Below, in pieces: positions 34,350 to 43,890 of a stretch of DNA of 64,000 nucleotides. A program made the position numbers and the translations under genes. A model generated the notes under the pieces. It ran no database searches. It was not told where the DNA came from and saw nothing but the letters and a program-made list of their open reading frames with translations. Positions within the stretch are counted from its first letter, which is position 1; every line of letters begins with the position of its first letter. The stretch is from Flavisolibacter ginsenosidimutans (GTDB lineage Bacteria > Bacteroidota > Bacteroidia > Chitinophagales > Chitinophagaceae): positions 1,860,001 to 1,924,000 of the forward strand of contig NZ_CP042433.1 in the NCBI RefSeq assembly GCF_007970805.1, written 5' to 3'.

Positions 34350-35144
34350 TCAAAGGCTCATGTTTTTCTTTTCGTTGGCAAGCAGTACAACAAAATCCTT
34401 CCAAATTTTACCGGCGTCTTTCCACGGATAATAGGTTGTAAATAATTGTTTAGTGGCCGCTAAGTTTTGTCCAAACGAAAAATAATAAACCGCCAGGTTG
34501 AGCGCTACTTCCTTGCGGCGGCCATCATCAAAGTCACCTTCCTTTACACCGCCGTCCCAACCGAGCTTTTTAACGTATTGCAGGTTCTTGTTTATTTTCT
34601 GCTTCAAGGCTTCGTTGCCTTGCACAACTTCTATCCTGCCGTTGCGGTAGCGGAGGTCAACAGATGTTACGTATTCTAAACCCGTTGGCTGGCCCTTCTT
34701 GTCTTCTTTTTCCAGGCCGCAGGCAAAGCAGGTGTAGAAGTAGCCGAAACCTTCGTGCACGTCAAAAACAAAAAGCGAATCGGAAACACAGGTATTGCCG
34801 GCAAAAAGTTTGGCCGTGAGTTCGTATTTATTAGGACCGATATTTTTGAAAAAATAAAGTTCGTCGCAACAATGGGCGCCGCCGCTGAAGTTGTGCAATA
34901 CGAGTTCTTTGCTGCCATCTTTGTCCACGTCAATGAGGGCCATCTTTTCTTCCATGGCAATATAGTTTGCCTTGATAAAGCGGCTGAGCGTTTGTTCTTT
35001 TTTATTGGCGACAACGGTGATGGCGTTCGTGTTTTTGACGCGTGTGCCTTTTGCAAAAAATTTATCGTAGCAATCCTCTCCGTTTTGCGCAAAACAAAAA
35101 GTTGAAAGAAAAATCAAAGCAGCCGGCAACAGATTTTTTTTCAT
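34350..35144 (-). CDS. Secreted hypothetical protein with Ca-binding-like DxDxDG motif
   Basis: A 264-residue protein with a signal peptide (residues 1-19, ending FCFAQ). Residues 70-80 read ALIDVDKDGSKELVL, a DxDxDG motif as in EF-hand-like or VCBS/FG-GAP repeats, followed by HNFSGGAHCCDELYFF. Several Cys residues (GGAHCCDE, CFACGLE) could form disulfides in the periplasm. No enzyme motif is visible. It is separated from the SusD gene upstream by a terminator and has a TAAACTTTG element four bases before the start. Confidence 0.65.
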   Translation of the reverse strand: MKKNLLPAALIFLSTFCFAQNGEDCYDKFFAKGTRVKNTNAITVVANKKEQTLSRFIKANYIAMEEKMALIDVDKDGSKELVLHNFSGGAHCCDELYFFKNIGPNKYELTAKLFAGNTCVSDSLFVFDVHEGFGYFYTCFACGLEKEDKKGQPTGLEYVTSVDLRYRNGRIEVVQGNEALKQKINKNLQYVKKLGWDGGVKEGDFDDGRRKEVALNLAVYYFSFGQNLAATKQLFTTYYPWKDAGKIWKDFVVLLANEKKNMSL

Positions 35145-35180
35145 ACAACAAAGTTTAACGAGTCGCGGTTTGGTGAAAAT

Positions 35181-35210
35181 AAAAAGGTTGTCCGCGTGAA
35201 CAACCTTTTT
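35181..35210 (-). terminator. Intrinsic terminator of the enzyme-free SusCD operon
   Basis: AAAAAGGTTGT and ACAACCTTTTT form a perfect 11-bp stem around CCGCGTGA. On the minus strand it is followed by ATTTTC. It lies immediately after the susD stop codon. Confidence 0.8.
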
Positions 35211-35216
35211 GAAAAT

Positions 35217-36494
35217 TTAGAACGGCGGATCGGGAGGCGTGTTCGTGTTGTTGTCCCGCTCCTGAAACGGATAAGGCAAAAAGTTTCGTTTGCGTTCAGC
35301 GGTTGGCCGTCCAAAGCGCCGCATGTCTTCCAACTTTAATCCGCTCATGAAAAGCTCGATGCTGCGTTGCTTGTAGATCTGATCCAGGATTTGCTGCTGC
35401 GATAATGGACCCACCAATGGCGGCAAGCCTGCACCGACGCCAAACGGATCAGCGGACGGCTGCTTGGTTATCACTTTATTTAATTCAATCAATGCATTCG
35501 TCAAATCGTTTTGTCTTGCGTAAGCTTCAGCTTTAATCAGGGTTATTTCGCCGGGCAAATAAATCGGGAAAGGGGTTACGGTTCCCGAACCAAAGCCCGC
35601 AATCTTCGAGGCGTAAGCCGTGGTGGTATAAAAAGGCAAACGCTTGTCCGATGGATCGGGTTGCAAGCCGGCAGGCAAGCCAAGCGTGTTCACATCGCCA
35701 ATGGCGTAAACGTTGTTGGTGGAGGTGGACGTTTCAAAAATCGGGTTCAGGTTCACAGTCGAAAAGTTGAACACCGATTTCTTAGTGAGGTCAACGGCAT
35801 TGGCCGCAGTAAGGGCCTGTGCATAGTTGCCAACGAAAAGCGAGTAGCGGGCTTTCAACGCATACAAGGTGTTTACGATGTCAATGCCGGTGGGAATGTT
35901 TGCAAGAAAGGCAGCAGAAATGGCGTTTGCATTTACAGCACTCAAGGCAGCGTCTATGGCGGCAATTGCGCGGTTATAACCGTCTGTGCGATCGGCAAAG
36001 CTTACACCCGTTCCGGTTGACGTTGGAACCTTTTCCCAAAACATTGCCAGGTCGCCTAAGGCAAGGGCTTTGAAAATAGTCGTGTAGGCAATCAATCCGC
36101 TTGCATAGTTTTTGTCGCCCAAAGCTGCCGCGCCGCTCAACACTCTATCCGCATCGTACAAAATTTTATTGCTCGATGTCCACAAGCCGCCGAGCAAAGT
36201 ATTGGTTCCGTCCACGCTTCCGCCGCCGGTTTGCAATTGCGCTTCGCCGGTGTTGCCAACGTTCAATACAATAAGTTCATTTGTCAGCAAGCCGTTTATG
36301 GCGGTGCGGTTGTAAAGCGAGCTGGCACGGCCTGCCGTGTAAACGCGTTGCAATCCAATGGCGACACCGGTAAGGCTTTGTGAAGAACCAAATACCTGCG
36401 CATCGGTAGCCGCGTTAGGATTTACGTAATCTTTTTTGCAGGCGGTTTGCGCAAGTAGGGTGAGCAGCATTCCGCAGTATATAATCCGTTTCAT
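35217..36494 (-). CDS. SusD/RagB family lipoprotein (no adjacent enzymes)
   Basis: A 425-residue surface lipoprotein that would bind a nutrient and deliver it to the SusC partner. The signal ends LLAQTAC (Cys19) followed by KKDYVNPNAA. The helical TPR-like core includes VNTLYALKARYSLFVGNYAQ and the C-terminal family signature IYLPGEITLIKAEAYARQND plus RSIELFMSGLKLEDMRRFGR. It is shorter than typical SusD (about 500-550). It starts 30 bases after the SusC stop. No glycoside hydrolase, lyase or peptidase is adjacent, so the ligand is unknown. Confidence 0.9.
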   Translation of the reverse strand: MKRIIYCGMLLTLLAQTACKKDYVNPNAATDAQVFGSSQSLTGVAIGLQRVYTAGRASSLYNRTAINGLLTNELIVLNVGNTGEAQLQTGGGSVDGTNTLLGGLWTSSNKILYDADRVLSGAAALGDKNYASGLIAYTTIFKALALGDLAMFWEKVPTSTGTGVSFADRTDGYNRAIAAIDAALSAVNANAISAAFLANIPTGIDIVNTLYALKARYSLFVGNYAQALTAANAVDLTKKSVFNFSTVNLNPIFETSTSTNNVYAIGDVNTLGLPAGLQPDPSDKRLPFYTTTAYASKIAGFGSGTVTPFPIYLPGEITLIKAEAYARQNDLTNALIELNKVITKQPSADPFGVGAGLPPLVGPLSQQQILDQIYKQRSIELFMSGLKLEDMRRFGRPTAERKRNFLPYPFQERDNNTNTPPDPPF

Positions 36495-36524
36495 GTTTTT
36501 GTTTTAATTGGTAAGCGAATTGAA

Positions 36525-39500
36525 TTAAAAACGAGCCGTAACGCCAAGCTTGTAAGTGCGGGGAATGGGCACGCCGCCAAAGTCAATGCCGCGCAGCAAC
36601 GTGCTTTGCCCGCCTGCGTTTAATTCAGGATCGTAGCCTTTGTATTTGTCCCATGAAACCAGGTTGCGACCACTAAGACTGATGCTCAGATCTTCCAAAA
36701 ATTTTACTTTGCCAATGGAATAGCTCACCGACACTTCGCGCAGTTTTACAAAAGAACCGTCGTCAACACGCCATTGTTCAACGGCGTAAATGCCGGCGAT
36801 GTATCCACGCGGCACTTGTCCGAGGTCTTCCTGTTCGGCAACTTTTCCGTTGCCAACACCTTGTCTTGTTCTAAAGTCGGCGTTGAAAACATCCACGCCT
36901 TGCACAGCATCCAATTGAATGCGCAAGCCGAGTTCTTTGTAGGTCAGTTCATTCACCAAAGAGCCGGTCCATTTCGGATTTGGATCGCCAATAACCTTGC
37001 GAAGCGTGGTACCGGTTGGCTGGCCGTTGTTGTCACGTTGCGGTGTATAAAAGAAGGGACTGTTTGGATGAAGCGCATCGCCTTGAACGCCTTTTTCAAT
37101 TTGCGGTATGCCGGTTGAACTCTTTACCTGATTGCCGCTGTTGTCAACGGCAAAGAACGTTCCGTAAAACACGCCAACGGGATAGCCTTGCAACAAAGCA
37201 ACAGGAGCGCCGCCGTTGGTCGAATAAAGAATCAACGACTGACCAACGTTTGTAACCTTGTTCCGGTTGCGGTTAAAGATGGCCGTAGCATTCCAGCTAA
37301 AATTCTTTTTTGCAATCGGTTGTCCGTTTAAAACAACTTCAACGCCGGTATTTTCGAGAGAGCCGATGTTGTCGAGCAAACTGGAGAAACCGTTCGTTGG
37401 TGCAATCAATCGAGGGAACAACAAATCCTGTACTTTCTTTTTGTACCAGTTAAACTGAAGACCGAGGCGGCTTCCGAAGAAAGACATATCGGTACCAATC
37501 TCCAGTTCCTTTTGACGCTCGGGCTTTACGTTTTCGTTGGCAAGCTGCGTGCTTGAATTCAAAGCCGTGCGGGTTAAATATGCGTTCGAGGTGTAAACGT
37601 TTGTTCTGGCGTAAGCGCCAATGCCGGTAAGGTTTCCGCTTTCGCCGTAAGCTGCGCGAAGCTTGAAGGTGTTCCACCACGCCATGTTCTTTCGCCAGTA
37701 TTCCGATTCGGAAACAATGTAGCTGCCGCTGGCTTTGTAATAAACCTGGTTGCGCTGGTCTTTGCCAAAGACGGATGAGCCGTCCACTCTGACCGCGCCG
37801 GTAATAAACAGGCGGTTTTGGTATTTAAAATTCTCTTGCGCATAAACACCCGAGATAGAAAGTTCGGAACGGTCGTCCACGCTTGGCAAGATTGTGCTGG
37901 CGCCCGTTACCGTTTGCACAAAAGGACTTAAGCCGCGCCCCTGTAAAAGAGCATAGTTGTTCTTCTCGTATTGCACCGAATAGCCTACTTGTGTGGTTGA
38001 GGCAAGATCGTTTGTAATGTTGAACTGATACGTTGCGTTCAGTTCATTGTTGATTTGAAAGAAATAATTGTTACCGGTGCTGGCATAACCGTTCAACGTT
38101 GGATCAAGCGTGGTGCCGCCGCCGTAAAAAGCAGTGTTCACGTTGTAAGCGAAAGGCGGCATAAAGGTGGTTCCATTTTGACCGTAATTGTCAATGCCGA
38201 GTGTGTAATCAAAAGTGAAGCCGGTAAAGGGTTTCAGTTTGGCGCCAAGGTTGGCGATGATGCGGTTGGTTTCGTTGCGTTGTTTAAAATCTTCAATGAC
38301 CGAAACCGGGTTCACACGGCCTCTTTCGCCCACGGCTTGAACGTTGCCCAAGGCATCGCGTTGCTGTATGTTGTGAAAATTGCCGATGATGGTTACACTG
38401 TTCATGGGCGAGAAAAACGAATTGCCATCAGGCTTTTCATTGGCCGCGCTGTTGATGTAATTCAAACCCAAATTAAAACTGAACAAACGGCTGACCGTTT
38501 GATCGAAATTAGCGCGGAAGCTAAAGCGGCGATAATCGGTATTCTTAACGATGCCTTGATTGTAGAAGTAAGAACCCGAAAGATAATAGCGGCTTCTGTC
38601 TGTGCCTCCGCTCACCGAAACGTTATTGTCGGTGCCCACACCCGTGTGAAAAATATAGTCCTGGTAATCGTATCGTGTTACCGGTGTTGTATTCGTCAGG
38701 GTTGGTGTAAGAATGTCCTGGGTTTGCGCATTCGGGCCATCCGTAGGGCCGCCGAATTTCACCGGCGCACGGTTTACGTCTATTTTTTTCCGCAGCTCGT
38801 TTATCATTACCGAACTGCTGAACGAAACCCTCGGTGCGCCGCTGGTTCCTTTTTTGGTGAATATTTGAATGACGCCGGAATTGGCTCTTGAACCGTAAAT
38901 GGCCGCAGCAGCCGCGCCGTTCAATACTTCAATGTGATCAATGTCGGCAGGGTTAATGTCCACCATCCTGTTTTGCCCAATGGTGCCGACAAAATTGCCG
39001 CCGTCGTAACTGCCTTGCGTATTGGTCACGCGGTTGGTAGCGTTGTTCACAATCACACCGTCAACAATGTACAGGGGCTCAGACGAACTGTTGATGGAAC
39101 TAATGCCGCGCAATCGAACTGAAATTCCACCAGCCGGATCTCCGGAGTTTTGGATGATTTGCGCACCGGCTGTTTTGCCTTGCAGCGCAGCCAACACATT
39201 GCCCGTTGCGCCTTTACTTAATTCATCGGCTTTTACCGTACTGATATAGTTACCCAATTGCCGCCGCGTAGTGCCGGCCGAGGTACCGGTAACCACAACT
39301 TCATCCATCTTTAAAGCATCTTCTGCCAATTGCGCATTTACGGTGTACGCAGTTGCGTTGCCGACTTGCAGGCTTTGCGTTGTGGAGCGAAAACCGACAC
39401 CGGAAAAAACAAGGCGGTACGTGCCCGGCTTCAGGTTTGCGTTCAGTTGGTAAGAGCCCTGGTCATCGGTGGTAACGCCAAAGGTTGTGTTTTGAACTTG

Positions 39501-39650
39501 TACCGAGATGTTTGGGAGGCCTGAGGTGCCATCAGAAGTTACGTGGCCGCTGATGCGCACTTGCGCCCAAAGTGATAAACTAAAAATTTGAACGAGGAGA
39601 AAGAGCAATACTCTCTTTGGCTTTGGCAAGCGTAAGGATAATTTTCCCAT
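36525..39650 (-). CDS. SusC/RagA family TonB-linked outer-membrane protein (no adjacent enzymes)
   Basis: A 1041-residue TonB-dependent transporter. A signal peptide (about 1-30, ending SLWAQ) is followed by a CarboxypepD_reg-like domain (VRISGHVTSDGTSGLPNISV), a TonB-linked plug (DEVVVTGTSAGTTRRQLGNY, then LRGISSINSSSEPLYIVDGV) and a beta-barrel ending LGVTARF. The plug carries GAAAAAIYGSRANSGVIQI, a hallmark of SusC proteins. It forms an operon with susD. A promoter-like TGCTTTG lies just before the ATG but lacks the TA. Confidence 0.93.
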   Translation of the reverse strand: MGKLSLRLPKPKRVLLFLLVQIFSLSLWAQVRISGHVTSDGTSGLPNISVQVQNTTFGVTTDDQGSYQLNANLKPGTYRLVFSGVGFRSTTQSLQVGNATAYTVNAQLAEDALKMDEVVVTGTSAGTTRRQLGNYISTVKADELSKGATGNVLAALQGKTAGAQIIQNSGDPAGGISVRLRGISSINSSSEPLYIVDGVIVNNATNRVTNTQGSYDGGNFVGTIGQNRMVDINPADIDHIEVLNGAAAAAIYGSRANSGVIQIFTKKGTSGAPRVSFSSSVMINELRKKIDVNRAPVKFGGPTDGPNAQTQDILTPTLTNTTPVTRYDYQDYIFHTGVGTDNNVSVSGGTDRSRYYLSGSYFYNQGIVKNTDYRRFSFRANFDQTVSRLFSFNLGLNYINSAANEKPDGNSFFSPMNSVTIIGNFHNIQQRDALGNVQAVGERGRVNPVSVIEDFKQRNETNRIIANLGAKLKPFTGFTFDYTLGIDNYGQNGTTFMPPFAYNVNTAFYGGGTTLDPTLNGYASTGNNYFFQINNELNATYQFNITNDLASTTQVGYSVQYEKNNYALLQGRGLSPFVQTVTGASTILPSVDDRSELSISGVYAQENFKYQNRLFITGAVRVDGSSVFGKDQRNQVYYKASGSYIVSESEYWRKNMAWWNTFKLRAAYGESGNLTGIGAYARTNVYTSNAYLTRTALNSSTQLANENVKPERQKELEIGTDMSFFGSRLGLQFNWYKKKVQDLLFPRLIAPTNGFSSLLDNIGSLENTGVEVVLNGQPIAKKNFSWNATAIFNRNRNKVTNVGQSLILYSTNGGAPVALLQGYPVGVFYGTFFAVDNSGNQVKSSTGIPQIEKGVQGDALHPNSPFFYTPQRDNNGQPTGTTLRKVIGDPNPKWTGSLVNELTYKELGLRIQLDAVQGVDVFNADFRTRQGVGNGKVAEQEDLGQVPRGYIAGIYAVEQWRVDDGSFVKLREVSVSYSIGKVKFLEDLSISLSGRNLVSWDKYKGYDPELNAGGQSTLLRGIDFGGVPIPRTYKLGVTARF

Positions 39651-39791
39651 AACAAAGCAGGTTTTATTGTTTGAAATTTACGAACGACGCAGCGTTTACA
39701 CAGAAGTGCGGATACAGGCGGGACAGATTAATTTACAGTTTCCAAGGTGAGCGATGAGTATCGAAAAGGTAAAGAAGGCTTTACCGGCAAG

Positions 39792-40253
39792 TTAATGCTG
39801 CATCAGTTTTTTCAGATTGGCCAACCCGGTTTCCATCATGGCGCCATAGGTTCTTTCGTAAAAGAGCGAACTGAATTTCTCCCATGGATACCAGCCCAGG
39901 CGGAAATCCATGTACCACTGTAAGGTTAAGGAGTCGGAAGAAGGCTTGCCGTAAACCTGCCATCCGTTGGTAACCGGCTTTCTTCCTTGTTTCTGCAAGG
40001 TATAAACAAATGTTGAATCGCTTTGTGAGGTGATAGTTTTTTGCAGACTGCGCATTTGAAGTGAAGCCGCCGAATCGCGGTAAGCCGGATGCCACAACGG
40101 CTCGTTTTTTAAGAGCGAAAAAATGCTGTCGCGTTGGTTTGGCAAATTGGTAGCCCGCGAGATGCGGATGCGCGAAGGAATAAGCAAAGAGATGAGCGTA
40201 ACAATGATGAAAATGAAAACAAAACTGATCAACCCCAATTTGATGACACGCAT
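39792..40253 (-). CDS. SRPBCC-fold membrane-anchored protein
   Basis: About 153 residues from MRVIKLGLISFVFIFIIVTL, an N-terminal membrane anchor. The rest resembles the SRPBCC (START/polyketide cyclase) fold: RISRATNLPNQRDSIFSLLK, then FVYTLQKQGRKPVTNGWQVY and WYMDFRLGWYPWEKFSSLFY. Such domains bind hydrophobic ligands. A start six bases earlier (MFMRV) is possible. It stands alone between the SusC gene and a 205-base stretch in which I see no gene. Confidence 0.75.
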   Translation of the reverse strand: MRVIKLGLISFVFIFIIVTLISLLIPSRIRISRATNLPNQRDSIFSLLKNEPLWHPAYRDSAASLQMRSLQKTITSQSDSTFVYTLQKQGRKPVTNGWQVYGKPSSDSLTLQWYMDFRLGWYPWEKFSSLFYERTYGAMMETGLANLKKLMQH

Positions 40254-40464
40254 GAACAACGGCTTTTAAACATCGTTACAAATTCTGCAATCCTTTGCAA
40301 CAACGCGATTACGATTGGCAAAAATGAAGAAAGGCCTTCGAACGACGCAAAACTTTTTTTCTTCGGCAACAAAACATTTTTAACGGTGGATCAAAGACAT
40401 TCAAACCGTCAAAATTTTTTGCGTGAAAAGAACCTGTTTTGTAGTTGTGCAAAAAGAAATTTGC

Positions 40465-41697
40465 TTAACGCTTCACATGCCTTGCTCCAATGTTTGGCAA
40501 AAAACCGGTGAGCAAACCAATCAAAGGAAGATAGGCGCAAACCTGGTAAACAAAACCAATGCTCGTGTGATCGGCCAATGCTCCTAACAACGCCGAACCC
40601 AGTCCGCCCATGCCAAAAGCAAATCCAAAAAACAAGCCCGACACCGTGCCTACTTTTCCCGGCAATAATTCCTGTGCGTACACCAAAATGGCCGAGAAAG
40701 CCGAAGCCAAAATAAAGCCGATAAAGACGCTTAAAACCGTTGTCCACAAAAGATTGGCGTGTGGCAACAACAATGTAAAGGGCGCCACGCCCAAAATAGA
40801 AAACCAGATAACGTATTTGCGGCCAAAGCGATCACCGAGCGGTCCGCCAAGCAAAGTGCCGGCTGCCGTTGAAAAAAGAAAAATGAAAAGATGCACCTGC
40901 GAACTTTGAACGGAGATGTGAAATTTATCAATGAGGTAAAAGGTGAAATAAGAACTCATGCTGGCGAGGTAGAAATATTTGGAGAAGATCAGCACGAGCA
41001 GGATAGCGATGGAAAGCCCAATCTTTCGCCGCGAAAGTTTCATTCCATCACCGCTGCTGATTTTTACGTTTTTAGGACGAATGCGGTAAAGGTTCTGCCG
41101 GTACCATCGGCCCACACCCGTTAAAATAACAATGGCAAGCAGAGCAAGAATAGAAAACCAGGCCACGCTTGACTGGCCAAACGGAACGATGATGAGCGCC
41201 GCCAGCAAAGGACCGATGGCGCTTCCGGCATTGCCGCCCACCTGGAAAATGGATTGCGCCAATCCGCGGCGGGGGCCCGCAGCCATGTAGGCTACTTTGG
41301 AGGCTTCGGGATGAAAAACAGAAGAGCCAACACCTATCAAACCCACGGAAAGAAGAAGCCAGCCAAAGCTTGCTGAAAAGGCCAAACAAACAAGACCAAT
41401 CAAGGTAAAGCCCATACCCGTTGCCAACGAAAAAGGCTGCGGTTTTTTATCGGTATAAAAACCCACGAAGGGTTGCAAAAGCGAAGCGGCCAATTGAAAA
41501 ACAAGCGTAATCAATCCGACTTGTGTAAAGCTTAAGTGAAAGGAAGCCTTTACCAGCGGATAAATGGACGGAATGAGTGATTGAATCGTATCGTTGAGCA
41601 AATGCGAAAAACTGATCGTCAACAGAATTGAATAAACCGTTCCCTCCACAAGATTTTTCGGAACCGCAAAGGCCTCTTCTTTTACCGCTTTTTCCAT
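40465..41697 (-). CDS. MFS exporter of the fosmidomycin-resistance type
   Basis: A 410-residue, 12-helix drug/proton antiporter. FSHLLNDTIQSLIPSIYPLV at the N-terminus and FHPEASKVAYMAAGPRRGLA in loop 4 are signatures of the Fsr family (F-H-P-E-A/G). The second half has LLGGPLGDRFGRKYVIWFS (motif A-like). It would export small toxic compounds from the cytoplasm. ATG at 41697 (MEKAVKEE) is preferred to the in-frame start seven codons upstream. A TACTTTTG promoter-like element lies about 18 bases before it. Confidence 0.88.
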   Translation of the reverse strand: MEKAVKEEAFAVPKNLVEGTVYSILLTISFSHLLNDTIQSLIPSIYPLVKASFHLSFTQVGLITLVFQLAASLLQPFVGFYTDKKPQPFSLATGMGFTLIGLVCLAFSASFGWLLLSVGLIGVGSSVFHPEASKVAYMAAGPRRGLAQSIFQVGGNAGSAIGPLLAALIIVPFGQSSVAWFSILALLAIVILTGVGRWYRQNLYRIRPKNVKISSGDGMKLSRRKIGLSIAILLVLIFSKYFYLASMSSYFTFYLIDKFHISVQSSQVHLFIFLFSTAAGTLLGGPLGDRFGRKYVIWFSILGVAPFTLLLPHANLLWTTVLSVFIGFILASAFSAILVYAQELLPGKVGTVSGLFFGFAFGMGGLGSALLGALADHTSIGFVYQVCAYLPLIGLLTGFLPNIGARHVKR

Positions 41698-41783
41698 ACC
41701 GGATTTTTTTAAAAACAAAAGTAAAACGGATCGCTGCGGTGCTTCGATTTCTTTCGAGTGAAAATGTGATCGCCACGACAGAA

Positions 41784-41796
41784 CGTTCCGGGAACG
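41784..41796. promoter_or_regulatory. Short palindrome upstream of the MFS exporter
   Basis: CGTTCC-G-GGAACG is a perfect 13-base palindrome about 90 bases upstream of the exporter start. It lies in a 250-base gap that holds no gene. It could be an operator, but there is only one copy here. Confidence 0.25.
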
Positions 41797-41948
41797 GAAG
41801 GCAATTTTTTATCAACGCAAGAAAGCACCGCGAAAAGTAATTATTTTAAACGCAAAAGCCCGCTACCTTCCGAAGATGTGTAGATCAACAGCGGGTTGTA
41901 GAAAGCCAACAAACTTGTTGTAAAACGAATGCACAAGTGCAGAAAATA

Positions 41949-42632
41949 TCACCTTCCCTGGCTGATGATTTTTCCATCTTCCATTTCAATTTTTCGCTGC
42001 GTGCCTGCGGCAAATTCCGGATCGTGCGTCACAATAAGCAAGGTCTGGTTGTATTGCGTTGCAAGGTTTTTGAAAATATCAAACACAATCCCGCTGTTTT
42101 TTTTGTCAAGGTTGCCGGTGGGCTCATCGCCCATGATAATGTGCGGATCGTTGATCAACGCACGGGCAATGGCCACCCGTTGTTTTTCGCCACCCGACAA
42201 TTGGTTCGGAAATTTTTGCGCTGCTTTTTCGAGGCCTAAATCCGCAAGCCATTTTGTTGCATTCTCTTCAATTTCTTTTTCCGTCAAACGGTTCAATTTC
42301 ATCGCGGGGAGCATGATGTTTTTCAGTACGGAGAATTCGTTCAGCAAATAATGAAACTGAAAAACAAAACCAATCTTCTCGTTGCGGATTTGCGCCAGCC
42401 GCGAGGCTTTTTTTCCGGTAAGCAATTCGCCGTCAATCAACAACTCGCCTTCGTAATCCGTGTCCATTGTAGAAAGCACGTAAAGCAGCGTGGATTTGCC
42501 GCAGCCCGACTTGCCCACTATCGATACAAACTCGCCTTTGTTCACGGTAAAACTCACGTCCGAAAGCACCGGCGTATTCTGGTCTTTGAAGGATTTGTAA
42601 ATGTGCCTTGCTTCTAAAACGGTTTGTTGCAT
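41949..42632 (-). CDS. ABC exporter ATP-binding protein (MacB/LolD type)
   Basis: A 227-residue ATPase. Walker A is GKSGCGKSTLL near residue 41, the signature LSGGEKQRVAIARAL, Walker B IIMGDEPTGNLD and the switch His in LLIVTHDPEFA. Its length and the SGGEKQR-GNLDKK pattern fit the LolD/MacB exporter class. ATG at 42632 (MQQTVLEARH) is chosen over an upstream in-frame start inside the permease gene. It is the third gene of the operon, one base after the permease stop, and energises its transport. Confidence 0.93.
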   Translation of the reverse strand: MQQTVLEARHIYKSFKDQNTPVLSDVSFTVNKGEFVSIVGKSGCGKSTLLYVLSTMDTDYEGELLIDGELLTGKKASRLAQIRNEKIGFVFQFHYLLNEFSVLKNIMLPAMKLNRLTEKEIEENATKWLADLGLEKAAQKFPNQLSGGEKQRVAIARALINDPHIIMGDEPTGNLDKKNSGIVFDIFKNLATQYNQTLLIVTHDPEFAAGTQRKIEMEDGKIISQGR

Positions 42633-42633
42633 G

Positions 42634-43890
42634 TTATTTTCCGCGAATGATAATGACGGGATCAATTCGTCCGGCTTTTGCCGCGGGAAACAATCCTGCC
42701 AGGTAAGTTGTGATAATCGAGAACACAATGCCGATAACGTAAAACAAAGGATCGTAATTAACGGGAAAAGTTTTTACCGTGGGCAATGCCGCCGTGTTAA
42801 ACGGAATGGCATCGATAATCGCCGACAATCCAAATCCAAGCGCCAAACCCACGCCGCCACCAAAGATGCCGATGCTCAACGCAATCAGCAAAAAGATGCG
42901 GCGAACGTCGGGACCGGAAAAACCGGTGGCCTTCAGGATGGCGATGGAATCCATCTTTTCATAAATCATCATGTTTAAAATATTGTAGATGCCGAAGCCC
43001 GCCACAATCAAAAGCGTGATGCCCACGGTGTAGGAAATGAGTGTGCGAATGAAGGTGCCGGTATCAAATTGTGCGTTTGCGGTTTGGATGTCTTCGGCCT
43101 GCGTGCCAAAGGTTTCGCGGTATTCTTTTGCTACGGCCGGCGCTTGCTTAATGTCGTGGAGTTTGATTTGAATATCGGTTAAATAATTGGCCGGCTTGCC
43201 CAAAAGTTTTTGCGCCGTTGCAATGGATGTATAAGCCGTTACCTTGTCCAAATCATTGATGCCCGATTGATAAAAAGCCACCAGCTTTAAGGGAAAAATT
43301 TCACCGCCGCTTGTGGTTAGATAGACCATGTCGCCAACATCGGCGGCCAGTTTATCGGCCAGCGCCTTGCCCAACACAATGCTGTTGGGAACGATGCTTA
43401 AGTTGGCGGCATTGCCTTTGGTGATGTAGTCGTAAAAATGAAACAGGCGGTTTTCGGCCTGCACGTCAATGCCGTTAACGTTGCCGTTGAGCCGCACGGC
43501 GCCGTCGTTAAAAAAGGCCGGTGTATTTATTTTGGGCGATACGCCCAGCACCCGTGCATCGTTGTCCAGCGCATCCAGAATGGCGGCGCTGTTGTAAATC
43601 TCCTCGCGGCTGTTACTTGTTTTTATCGAAGAAATAAAGTGATAATAAGCCTTGTATTCGCCCGCCTGGGCAATCGGTTGATTTGGATTCTGCCGCACTT
43701 CGTTAAAAAGCCGGACGTGCGGCGTGCGGTTTACAACCAGGCTGTCGAGCAATTTGTTCAAACCCGTCATGAAAGAAAGCAAGGCAATGAACATGGTGAT
43801 GCTGAACGTAACACCGATGGCGGCTACCAGCGTTTGCTTCCAGCGGGCCATCAGTAAAGAATACGCAATATCAACGTTTAGCTTGCGCAT
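42634..43890 (-). CDS. ABC transporter permease (FtsX/MacB-type)
   Basis: A 418-residue inner-membrane protein with one N-terminal helix (LVAAIGVTFSITMFIALLSF), a periplasmic MacB-like domain of about 230 residues, and three C-terminal FtsX helices. The FtsX part contains YEKMDSIAILKATGFSGPDV, a conserved coupling segment facing the ATPase. It overlaps the adaptor gene by one base and is followed after one base by the ATPase gene, indicating a single tripartite unit that exports envelope lipids, peptides or drugs. Confidence 0.92.
   Translation of the reverse strand: MRKLNVDIAYSLLMARWKQTLVAAIGVTFSITMFIALLSFMTGLNKLLDSLVVNRTPHVRLFNEVRQNPNQPIAQAGEYKAYYHFISSIKTSNSREEIYNSAAILDALDNDARVLGVSPKINTPAFFNDGAVRLNGNVNGIDVQAENRLFHFYDYITKGNAANLSIVPNSIVLGKALADKLAADVGDMVYLTTSGGEIFPLKLVAFYQSGINDLDKVTAYTSIATAQKLLGKPANYLTDIQIKLHDIKQAPAVAKEYRETFGTQAEDIQTANAQFDTGTFIRTLISYTVGITLLIVAGFGIYNILNMMIYEKMDSIAILKATGFSGPDVRRIFLLIALSIGIFGGGVGLALGFGLSAIIDAIPFNTAALPTVKTFPVNYDPLFYVIGIVFSIITTYLAGLFPAAKAGRIDPVIIIRGK

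Noticed and set aside
38055..38891. A 278-codon open frame antisense to the enzyme-free SusC gene
   Set aside because: It is a shadow of the SusC frame. It has low-complexity Val/Ile/Ala content, no family motif and no promoter or start context.
40260..40464. 205-base gap between the SRPBCC gene and the MFS exporter gene considered as an RNA gene
   Set aside because: No stable fold, promoter pair or terminator could be recognised by eye; I see nothing in it.
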